Assembly (NCBI GenBank): GCA_004294135.1
Contig: RDZY01000010.1
Coordinates: 1 to 64,000 of the forward strand
Direction of reading: 5' to 3'
DNA: 64,000 nucleotides
Origin: Sphingobacteriia bacterium
Lineage (GTDB): Bacteria; Bacteroidota; Bacteroidia; Chitinophagales; Chitinophagaceae
Every line of letters begins with the position of its first letter. Positions within the stretch are counted from its first letter, which is position 1. The notes under the pieces are model-generated. The model ran no database searches. It saw only the letters and a program-made list of their open reading frames with translations, and had not been told where the DNA came from. Position numbers and translations under genes: made by a program. This document shows positions 56,449 to 64,000 of this stretch, piece by piece.

Positions 56449-57645
56449 ATGAAAAATTTATTTACCTATATCTACAATATCATTTTTATAACGGTATTCA
56501 TAGCCTGTGGAAGCAATGATACACAAAAAGTAAAAACGGTTGAAGCCGCCGTACATCACGAAGTTGAAAAACCAGATATTGCTGAGCTTACCGAAGCACA
56601 GATTAAAACAATTGGTATTGAAATGGGTTTGATTGAGCAGAAGCAATTAACCGCTTCACTTAAGGCCAATGGGGTACTTAAAATACCCAATCAGCATAAG
56701 GCAAGTGTGAATTCACTCTACAGCGGTGTAATCAGATCCATATTGGTAATACCTGGTGATTTTGTAAAGAAGGGACAAACCATAGCCACCGTTTCAAATC
56801 CTGAATTTATTCAGTCGCAAAGTACCTATTTAAACATCAGTTCAAAAATTCAACTGGCAGAGTTGGAAGTGAAAAGACAGCAAGAGTTGAATGAAGGCAA
56901 TGCGGGGGCGCTTAAAAATTTACAAAGTGCAGAAACAGAATTGCGTAATTTAAAAATATCGAAATCAACTTTAGCGCAACAAATACGTTTGATGGGATTG
57001 AATCCAGAGCAGCTTTCAAATGAAAAATTAGTTTCAGTATTAAATATTAAAAGTCCCATTAGTGGAGTGGTAAGCAATGTAATTATAAAAATGGGTGCTT
57101 ATATTGACTTATCAACTACGGTAGTTGAAGTGGTAGATAATAGTAGGTTACATTTAGATTTATTTGTGTTTGAGAAAGACATACAAAAATTAAAAAATAA
57201 CCAGACTATACATTTTAGCATTACCAATAATCCGGGTAAGGAGTATGATGCAACCATACATTCATGGGGATATGCATTTGAAGATGAAAGCAAAGCAGTG
57301 TCGGTGCATGCAGAGGTAGAAGGCGACAAAACTGGCTTAATAGAAGGCATGAATGTAACGGCAATCATCAGTCTCAATAAAGTTACATCTCCTGCCTTAC
57401 CAACGGAAGCAATAGTTACAGTTGATGGTCAGGATTATATTTTTGTAATGATGAATGCTGCACAAAAAAGCGATTCGGCGGCAGGATATATTTTTAAACG
57501 CATACCCATTGCAAGAGGCTATTCGGATATTGGGTATACAGCAATTACATTACTGAAAGAAACACCCAAAGATGTTAAAGTGGTAACAAAAGGAGCATTT
57601 TTCGTGTCGGCTAAAATGACCAATCAAGAGGGTCATGAACATTAA
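56449..57645 (+). CDS. Periplasmic adaptor (membrane-fusion) lipoprotein of the metal efflux pump
   Basis: 398 residues. The N-terminal signal with FIAC gives a lipid anchor. A lipoyl/barrel-sandwich domain (SVNSLYSGVIRSILVIPGDFVKKGQTIATVSNPEF), an alpha-helical hairpin (about 120-180), a second half of the sandwich (IKSPISGVVSNVIIKMGAY), a beta-barrel and a membrane-proximal domain follow. It links the RND pump to the outer-membrane factor, here both in the preceding gene. No His/Met-rich metal-binding N-terminus is obvious. Confidence 0.93.
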   Translation: MKNLFTYIYNIIFITVFIACGSNDTQKVKTVEAAVHHEVEKPDIAELTEAQIKTIGIEMGLIEQKQLTASLKANGVLKIPNQHKASVNSLYSGVIRSILVIPGDFVKKGQTIATVSNPEFIQSQSTYLNISSKIQLAELEVKRQQELNEGNAGALKNLQSAETELRNLKISKSTLAQQIRLMGLNPEQLSNEKLVSVLNIKSPISGVVSNVIIKMGAYIDLSTTVVEVVDNSRLHLDLFVFEKDIQKLKNNQTIHFSITNNPGKEYDATIHSWGYAFEDESKAVSVHAEVEGDKTGLIEGMNVTAIISLNKVTSPALPTEAIVTVDGQDYIFVMMNAAQKSDSAAGYIFKRIPIARGYSDIGYTAITLLKETPKDVKVVTKGAFFVSAKMTNQEGHEH

Positions 57646-57662
57646 TAATCGGCCAGCGAATC

Positions 57663-58298
57663 TTAGTTTCCATAAAACTTACACCACTCGCTCAACCCAC
57701 ATACTTCACACTTTGGATTTCGGGCAATGCAAGTATAGCGACCGTGAAGTATCAACCAATGATGGGCTCTGTAAACATGTTCGGAGGGTATATTTTTTAT
57801 CAATTCTTTTTCTACCGCCAATGGGGTGGTGGCTCTGGTGCTTACCAAGCCAAGACGGTGACTCACCCTGTACACATGCGTGTCTACCGCCATATTGGGT
57901 TGTTCATCTATTACGCTGGTAATTACATTAGCAGTTTTTCTCCCAACACCGGGTAATTGAATCAATTCATCTACCGTCATAGGAACTTCACCATTAAATT
58001 TTTCCAATAGCATATTGGCCATGCCAATCAGGTGTTTGGTTTTATTATTGGGATATGAAATGCTTCTAATTAATGGGAATAAATCGTCGAAACTGGCTGC
58101 TGCCATTTTTTCAGGACTTGGATAGACTGAAAATATGCTTGGGGTGGTTAAATTCACCCTTTTATCTGTACACTGTGCTGAAAGTATTACTGCTACTAAT
58201 AATTGAAATGGACTGTCGTAAACCAATTCAGTTTCGGCAATGGGAGTGGTGTTGAGAAAATAATTGATGACTGCTTTGTAGCGATCTTTTTTTAGCAT
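57663..58298 (-). CDS. nth: Endonuclease III (DNA glycosylase/AP lyase)
   Basis: 211 residues from the ATG at 58298. LLVAVILSAQCTDKRVN, the HhH LPGVGRKTANVI with the catalytic Lys, VDTHVYRVSHRLGL with the catalytic Asp, and the C-terminal 4Fe-4S ligands in CIARNPKCEVCGLSEWC (C-x6-C-x2-C-x5-C pattern by eye). It removes oxidised pyrimidines and nicks abasic sites. It converges with the metal-efflux operon, 17 bp after the adaptor stop. Confidence 0.96.
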   Translation of the reverse strand: MLKKDRYKAVINYFLNTTPIAETELVYDSPFQLLVAVILSAQCTDKRVNLTTPSIFSVYPSPEKMAAASFDDLFPLIRSISYPNNKTKHLIGMANMLLEKFNGEVPMTVDELIQLPGVGRKTANVITSVIDEQPNMAVDTHVYRVSHRLGLVSTRATTPLAVEKELIKNIPSEHVYRAHHWLILHGRYTCIARNPKCEVCGLSEWCKFYGN

Positions 58299-58360
58299 AC
58301 ACAAATTTAATAAGAAAGCTCAGTCAGTCGTTCAACGTAAAATAAACAGTTGTAGCGTAA

Positions 58361-58585
58361 TTATTTTTTGCTCAGTTTAGCGTATTCCAGTATGGCTTTG
58401 ATGGATTGTTTGGAAGGTGATTTCAGTTGAAGCAGATTCAGTTGTTCAATCGATCTTTCAATAATATTTATCCTATGCTTAAGTTCAGCATCTTCTTCAA
58501 TGGCTTTACTTATAGCAGCGGTTAATTCCGGCGTGCAATCCTTGTATACGTACATAATCAATTCCTCTTCTTTAAAGTTTTTCAT
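58361..58585 (-). CDS. Small acidic-helical protein, unknown function
   Basis: 74 residues (MKNFKEEELIMYVYKDCTPE and onward), mostly helical: SKAIEEDAELKHRINIIERSIEQLN. The EEELIMYVYKD-x-x-PEL start recalls the N-terminus of anti-sigma (zinc-less) cytoplasmic domains common in Bacteroidota, but it has no membrane segment. No adjacent sigma gene. Could be a stand-alone regulator. Confidence 0.55.
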   Translation of the reverse strand: MKNFKEEELIMYVYKDCTPELTAAISKAIEEDAELKHRINIIERSIEQLNLLQLKSPSKQSIKAILEYAKLSKK

Positions 58586-58707
58586 AAGCAGCTGTCTGCA
58601 TGATTCAAAGAGGGCACGGGATATTATTAAAACGCTGGGCTTTTTTAAATATTGTTATCAATTAAAATAACTATCCAAAATTGCTGGTGAACGAAGTTCT
58701 GGTTGAA

Positions 58708-59010
58708 TTATTTTTTGGGAGCAATAGAATCTTCTAGAATAAAAATATCTTCCCCATCTTTTTTCATGAGGTAACGCTCACGGGCGTATTTTTCCAGCGC
58801 AGCGGGGCTATTTTCTAAATCACCCAGTTCTTTTTTGGTCTTTTCTATTTCTTGCTGGTAATAGGCTTTTTTCATTTCAAGCTTATGAAGTTCATCCCTT
58901 CTTTCTTTTTGCTGATAATAATCGCGCTGGTCGTAAAACAACATCCATACAATAAAGAATACCGATGCAATCAGGTATTTGTTGGTGAGATATGGAATTA
59001 TTTTCTTCAT
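58708..59010 (-). CDS. DivIC/FtsB-like septum-formation initiator protein
   Basis: 100 residues: a short cytoplasmic start, one membrane helix (about 10-28), a coiled coil (about 30-70: YYQQKERRDELHKLEMKKAYYQ) and a YARERYLMKKDGEDIFIL motif, the standard DivIC/FtsB end. It belongs to the divisome complex that activates septal peptidoglycan synthesis. It follows eno by 81 bp, a gene order shared by many bacteria (eno - ftsB). Confidence 0.93.
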   Translation of the reverse strand: MKKIIPYLTNKYLIASVFFIVWMLFYDQRDYYQQKERRDELHKLEMKKAYYQQEIEKTKKELGDLENSPAALEKYARERYLMKKDGEDIFILEDSIAPKK

Positions 59011-59023
59011 GAATGAACAAAAG

Positions 59024-59063
59024 ATTGGCAGATAAAAGTAATCATAAACCTCTATCTGCCAAT
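59024..59063. promoter_or_regulatory. Inverted repeat overlapping the predicted divIC promoter
   Basis: ATTGGCAGATA at 59024-59034 is exactly complementary to TATCTGCCAAT at 59053-59063, with 18 bp between. On the minus strand TTG (59062-59060) and TACTTTTA (59040-59033), 19 bp apart, form a good promoter for the divIC-like gene, and each box touches one arm. The same stem, followed on the minus strand by CTTTTGTTC, could instead serve as a weak terminator of eno. Confidence 0.5.
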
Positions 59064-59091
59064 GCTTATTTAGTGCCTAAATATGCGGCAA

Positions 59092-60387
<1,296 letters not shown>

Positions 60388-60445
60388 TTAATTGTTTTAT
60401 TTTTTTAATATCTTTTTTCGTCCCCGAAGATACGTAATATGTAGT

Positions 60446-61156
60446 TTATACACTTACCAATCCTGTTAAGGAACGGAAAACGTTTTCTAATGAGTTGTTG
60501 GATATGAGGTTTTCGAGCCCATCATCGGCCACAATTTTACCCTTATGAATGATGATAACCCTACTACAGATGGCTGCTACTTCTTGCAGAATATGGCTTG
60601 AAAAGAGAACGGTTTTATCCTTGCCCAGTTCTTTAATAAGGTTGCGTATTTCTATTATTTGGTTAGGATCAAGTCCACTCGTAGGTTCATCTAATACCAG
60701 CACTTCAGGATTGTGTAAGATGGCGGCGGCCAAGCCTACTCGCTGTTTATATCCTTTGGAGAGTTGACCAATTTTCTTGTGTTGCTCGGCCTGTAATCCC
60801 ACTTTCTGAATAATATCGTTCACCGTCCAAGGTCCACGGTCTGCCCCATGCACCCCAGCCACAAAGGCAAGGTATTCTTTCAGGTATAAATCGGTATAGA
60901 GAGGATTGGCTTCGGGCAGGTAGCCAATTTTTCGCTTACATTCAATTGGATATTGCAGCATATTCATACCACAGATCTGAACGCTGCCTTTATCTGGAGG
61001 AAGAAAGCCTGTGATCATTTTCATGGTGGTGGTTTTGCCAGCGCCATTGGGGCCAAGAAAGCCTACAATTTCTCCTTTATTTACAGAGAAATTAAGTTGG
61101 TCGACCGCTTTTTGCGCACCATAGTATTTAACCAATCCGGAAACTTCAATGGACAT
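60446..61156 (-). CDS. ABC transporter ATP-binding protein, GldA-like
   Basis: 236 residues from the ATG at 61156. Walker A GPNGAGKTTTMKMI, Q-loop YLPEANPLYTDL, signature LSKGYKQRVGLAAAI, Walker B VLVLDEPTSGLDPNQ and the His switch SSHILQEV. The SGLDPNQIIEIRNLIKELGK segment closely resembles GldA, the ATPase of the Gld gliding ABC transporter. It is shorter than F. johnsoniae GldA, and no gldF/gldG permease genes are in the window, so a gliding role is uncertain. Confidence 0.85.
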   Translation of the reverse strand: MSIEVSGLVKYYGAQKAVDQLNFSVNKGEIVGFLGPNGAGKTTTMKMITGFLPPDKGSVQICGMNMLQYPIECKRKIGYLPEANPLYTDLYLKEYLAFVAGVHGADRGPWTVNDIIQKVGLQAEQHKKIGQLSKGYKQRVGLAAAILHNPEVLVLDEPTSGLDPNQIIEIRNLIKELGKDKTVLFSSHILQEVAAICSRVIIIHKGKIVADDGLENLISNNSLENVFRSLTGLVSV

Positions 61157-61223
61157 ACCAATACTTTGTTTCAAAAATAGCTTAATTATAGAATAACGGT
61201 TGTTAAAAGCTATATGAATGATT

Positions 61224-62798
61224 TTAATTTCTCAAAGCAATACCGCTTCTGATGGTGGTTTGCTTGCCTTCTGCCAAAGCAATTGCACCATTTACCAGTA
61301 CATATTTAAAACCAGTACTGTATTGATGGGGCTGATCGTAGGTAGATAAATCGCTCACTGTTTTTTCATCAAAAACAACAATATCAGCGGCATAACCTTC
61401 TCTCAATAATCCCCTTTGTTTGAGGTTGAATTTTTGAGCAGGTAAGGAAGTCATTCTACGGATGGCTTCTTCCAATGAAATTATATTTTCTTCACGAACA
61501 TATTTCCCCAGCACCCTAGCATTGGTACCATAGCCCCGTGGATGCGGATTTCCTTGATTGTAAATTCTAATGCTGGCATCACTGGCAAACATATTAAATG
61601 GATAACGCATAATCGCTTTAACATCGGCATCGCTCATGCCATGAAAAACCATGCCAGCACCACCTTGTTCCATCATTTCAAGAATGGTTTCAGCTTCGGC
61701 TTTGGCAGCATGTTTTCTTCCTTTCAATAAATTAATGGCCTCAATATTTTTTCCGTTTAAAGAACTGTCCGCTTTAAAACTGGCGACAAAAGGATAACTA
61801 AAATGCGATAGTTTTCTGCGCTTTAATTTCTGCAACATATACTGCTTAGTTTCTTTTCTAATGGAAGCATTGGCAAGTCTTGCTTTAATAGAGTCCTGCC
61901 CATCAGCCAGTATCCAATCTGGTAAGAGGGTACTTAAAGAAGTGCTGCTGGCAGTATAAGGATATTGGTCAATCGTTACATCCAATCCTGCTTCGCGAGC
62001 TTTAATAATCATGGGTATGGTTTCTTTGCTGCGCCCCCAGTTTTGCTGACCACTTAATTTAAAGTGAGAAATTTCTACTGGTATATTGGCAGATCTACCA
62101 ATGGTTAAAGCTTCTTCAATGGCTTCAATAATAGCATCCCCCTCATCGCGCATATGGCTTGCATAAACACCATTGTAACGAGCAGCAATTTTAGCCAGAC
62201 GCACTATTTCTATTGTTTTGGCGTAAGCACCTGGTATATAAATTAATCCAGTAGATAAGCCCATGGCGCCATCTTTCATAGCTTGTTCTACAAGGGCTTC
62301 CATTTGCTGCATTTCAACTTCATTGGGTTCACGATTGGCAGCACCCATTACTGCTTTACGAATATTATTATGGCCAATAAGTGCTGCAATATTTACAGAT
62401 ACTTTTAAACTATCAATCATGCTGAGATACTTACCTAGGTTTACTTCTGAGAGCCCGCAATTGCCGGTAATTACTGATGTAACGCCATCGTAAATAAAAT
62501 TAGAAGCCAGTGGATTTTTCTTTTCATCGTCTTCAATATGGGTATGAATATCAATAAAACCGGGTGCTACTATTAATCCAGTCGCGTCAATGGTTTTAAC
62601 AGCCTGCCATTTACTCAGGTTGCCCATCTTTATAATCTTGCCATTTTGTATAGCAATATCCCCAATGAACCAAGAATTGCCTGTGCCGTCAAGAATTTTA
62701 CCGTGTTTAAGTATGATGTCGGCGGTTTGACTGATGAGTGATGTACTCGTTAAAAGGAATAAAATAAAAATCAATAAAATAGTATGATTTGATTTCAT
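61224..62798 (-). CDS. Exported D-aminoacylase-type amidohydrolase
   Basis: 524 residues with a signal peptide (MKSNHTILLIFILFLLTSTSLIS). Amidohydrolase fold: APGFIDIHTHIEDDE (first metal His pair), ITGNCGLSE (the Cys that binds metal in D-aminoacylases), EISHFKLSGQQNWG, a FHGMSDADVKAIM segment and MFASDASIRIYNQGNPHPRGYGT with the catalytic Asp; the C-terminal beta domain has LREGYAADIVVFD. It probably hydrolyses N-acyl-D-amino acids or related D-residue amides in the periplasm. It ends 67 bp before the GldA-like gene. Confidence 0.92.
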   Translation of the reverse strand: MKSNHTILLIFILFLLTSTSLISQTADIILKHGKILDGTGNSWFIGDIAIQNGKIIKMGNLSKWQAVKTIDATGLIVAPGFIDIHTHIEDDEKKNPLASNFIYDGVTSVITGNCGLSEVNLGKYLSMIDSLKVSVNIAALIGHNNIRKAVMGAANREPNEVEMQQMEALVEQAMKDGAMGLSTGLIYIPGAYAKTIEIVRLAKIAARYNGVYASHMRDEGDAIIEAIEEALTIGRSANIPVEISHFKLSGQQNWGRSKETIPMIIKAREAGLDVTIDQYPYTASSTSLSTLLPDWILADGQDSIKARLANASIRKETKQYMLQKLKRRKLSHFSYPFVASFKADSSLNGKNIEAINLLKGRKHAAKAEAETILEMMEQGGAGMVFHGMSDADVKAIMRYPFNMFASDASIRIYNQGNPHPRGYGTNARVLGKYVREENIISLEEAIRRMTSLPAQKFNLKQRGLLREGYAADIVVFDEKTVSDLSTYDQPHQYSTGFKYVLVNGAIALAEGKQTTIRSGIALRN

Positions 62799-62863
62799 GT
62801 AGCAAGTTTAGCTCCTATGAAATTACTGTTTTTTACCCAATTTTCTTTGATACAGTACTACTA

Positions 62864-62977
62864 GATTATAAGCATTAAGGAACTTTTGAATATACCACCC
62901 ATAACACCATCGTTTACAATACGCCATTCCCTAATAATGTTTGAGTTGAAAAAGTATAAATCTCTTTCATATTTAAT
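62864..62977 (-). pseudogene. Relict CIA30-like fragment
   Basis: A minus-strand frame open between stops at 62978 and 62861 encodes about 38 residues containing FFNSNIIREWRIVNDGVMGG and then KSSL. The W-R-I-V-N-D-G-V-M-G-G core is the hallmark of the CIA30 (complex I intermediate-associated) family, which in this phylum is about 160-180 residues long. There is no start codon, and nothing family-like follows the stop, so this looks like the remnant of a decayed gene. The rest of the 293-bp gap (62799-63091) holds only short frames. Confidence 0.45.
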
Positions 62978-63091
62978 TTAGAAGATTAGCCAAGCGTCAA
63001 TAAAATTATTAAGTATTTCATCGTTTCTATTTTTAATCTTTACATGTTTTCCGTTATGCATTTTGTTGAAGATTTTTTAAGCGTCCCTATT

Positions 63092-64000
63092 TTAAACCAA
63101 TGAATACCCAGTACTTCTTCCGCCTGCTTCCTCTTTTTTTAGGATACTTTTATCTATCAAATCGTTGATATCTCTTACAGCAGTATCGGATGAGCACTTG
63201 TTTATTTTTGCCCATTTTGAAGAGTTGAGTACCCCTTCAAAGCCGTCTAGTAATTTATTAAGCATTTTTTTTTGCCGAATATTCAGCATAGTATTTACAT
63301 GGTTCTCCCAAAATTTTGCTTTGTATAAAATTCCTGCTAGGCTTAACTCACTTGCTGTTAATGCCCTACCCAAACAAGAAAGAAACCATTCAAGCCATGT
63401 GGTTATATTCAGACTGTTTTTTTGAGTTTTTTCCAGCATGGCATAATATGTATTGCGTTCTTTTCTTATTTGTGCCGACATGCTATAAAATCTTTGTTTA
63501 CTTGCATCAGATCTTGTTAGTTGCATATCTGCTAACGCCCTTGCTATTCTGCCATTTCCATCATCAAATGGGTGGATGGTAACAAACCACAAATGTGCTA
63601 TTGCAGCTTTAATAACTGGATCTACATTTATTTCACTATTGAACCAATCTATAAAAGCACCCATTTCATCTGGTAATATTTCTGCATCTGGTGCTTGATA
63701 ATGTATTTTTTCTTTGCCCATAGCACCAGATATTACCTGCATAGGATCTTCCTTTACATTGGTTCTCCAAGCTCCAACAACTATTTTATATAAACCGCTT
63801 CTTCCTGTAGGAAAAAGAGAACTATGCCAACCAAATAATCGATCTTCTGTTAAAGTTGCTGTATATTTTTGTGTAGCATCTAATATCATTTCTACTATTC
63901 CATCTACATCTCTTTCTGAAGGAATAAGCCCTGCAATATCCATCCCCAATTTTCGAGCTATTGATGATCTTATTTGTTCGGTATCTAATAACTCACCTTC
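63092..64000 (-). CDS. Fic-domain protein, autoinhibited type (5' partial)
   Basis: The frame continues past the right edge: the codons from 64000 to 63950 read E-G-E-L-L-D-T-E-Q-I-R and onward, so the TTG at 63949 is not the start. 302 residues are visible. The Fic core HPFDDGNGRIARAL carries the catalytic His; WHSSLFPTGRSGLYKIVVGAWR is the flap region. The EGE at the window edge is probably the end of the S-x-x-x-E-G inhibitory helix seen in class II Fic proteins. A C-terminal winged-helix domain (WAKINKCSSDTAVRDINDLIDKSI) suggests DNA binding or autoregulation. Fic enzymes AMPylate target proteins; the target here is unknown. Confidence 0.9.
   Translation of the reverse strand, partial: EGELLDTEQIRSSIARKLGMDIAGLIPSERDVDGIVEMILDATQKYTATLTEDRLFGWHSSLFPTGRSGLYKIVVGAWRTNVKEDPMQVISGAMGKEKIHYQAPDAEILPDEMGAFIDWFNSEINVDPVIKAAIAHLWFVTIHPFDDGNGRIARALADMQLTRSDASKQRFYSMSAQIRKERNTYYAMLEKTQKNSLNITTWLEWFLSCLGRALTASELSLAGILYKAKFWENHVNTMLNIRQKKMLNKLLDGFEGVLNSSKWAKINKCSSDTAVRDINDLIDKSILKKEEAGGRSTGYSLV

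Noticed and set aside
57635..57956. Plus-strand frames after the efflux adaptor gene.
   Set aside because: They run antisense over nth, which is clearly a real gene with all its motifs.
62979..63064. A 26-codon minus-strand frame (MHNGKHVKIKNR and on) downstream of the Fic gene, in phase with the CIA30 fragment.
   Set aside because: Too short and separated by a stop; no evidence that it is a gene or part of the CIA30 relic.

Overview
The window is a chromosomal segment of a member of the Bacteroidota, most likely from the Chitinophagaceae/Chitinophagales part of the phylum. The evidence is a type IX secretion (T9SS) adhesin module (giant DUF11 protein with a CHU_C/type B sorting domain, PorP/SprF-like, PorE-like), a SusC/SusD pair, a GldA-type ABC ATPase, a CBM9/DUF5916 outer-membrane protein, AT-rich intergenic DNA, Bacteroidota-type promoter boxes (TAnnTTTG) and little sign of Shine-Dalgarno sequences. 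The family-level placement is an inference from gene content. No rRNA, tRNA, CRISPR array, insertion sequence or prophage was seen.

Layout. 1-9.4 kb: T9SS surface module, namely the 3' part of a giant repeat adhesin, an SprF-like outer-membrane protein and a PorE-like TPR/propeller/OmpA lipoprotein-like protein. 9.5-14.9 kb: a secreted Asp-box (BNR) propeller protein and a convergent CBM9/DUF5916 protein. 15-18.5 kb, minus strand: M20 dipeptidase, S4 RNA-binding protein and trmD, preceded by a CDF metal transporter. 18.5-24.5 kb: a GT2 glycosyltransferase, a small exported protein, then rpoN, a PAP2-like membrane protein and an MMPL/RND transporter. 24.6-29.3 kb: a SusC/SusD nutrient-uptake pair closed by a strong palindromic terminator. 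29.3-34.5 kb, minus: alaS, gatB and a TlpA-like thioredoxin lipoprotein. 34.6-37.3 kb: M23 peptidase, two small membrane proteins and a prohibitin-family protein. 37.3-41.2 kb: a gene-poor accessory patch with an S41-like lipoprotein, an unknown exported partner, a near-direct repeat and an AlkA-like glycosylase. 41.2-45.5 kb: PEP carboxylase and an ECF sigma/anti-sigma/Spy-like cluster. 45.5-49.7 kb, minus: PBP2, RodA and a metallo-beta-lactamase-fold hydrolase. 49.8-57.6 kb: an FBH1-like helicase with a Myb-like tail, DUF2721, and a heavy-metal RND pump fused to its own outer-membrane factor plus adaptor. 57.6-64 kb, minus: endonuclease III, a small protein, DivIC/FtsB, enolase, GldA-like ATPase, D-aminoacylase-type hydrolase, a relict CIA30 fragment, and a Fic protein running off the window.

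Most of the segment is housekeeping or typical envelope biology. The parts I judge most worth a second look are the RND-outer membrane factor fusion with an internal signal peptide, the six-domain higher-order repeat in the adhesin, the helicase-Myb fusion, the S41-like/unknown pair in the 37-41 kb patch, the CIA30 relic, and an inverted repeat lying across the predicted divIC promoter. I found no clear evidence of a wholly new system.
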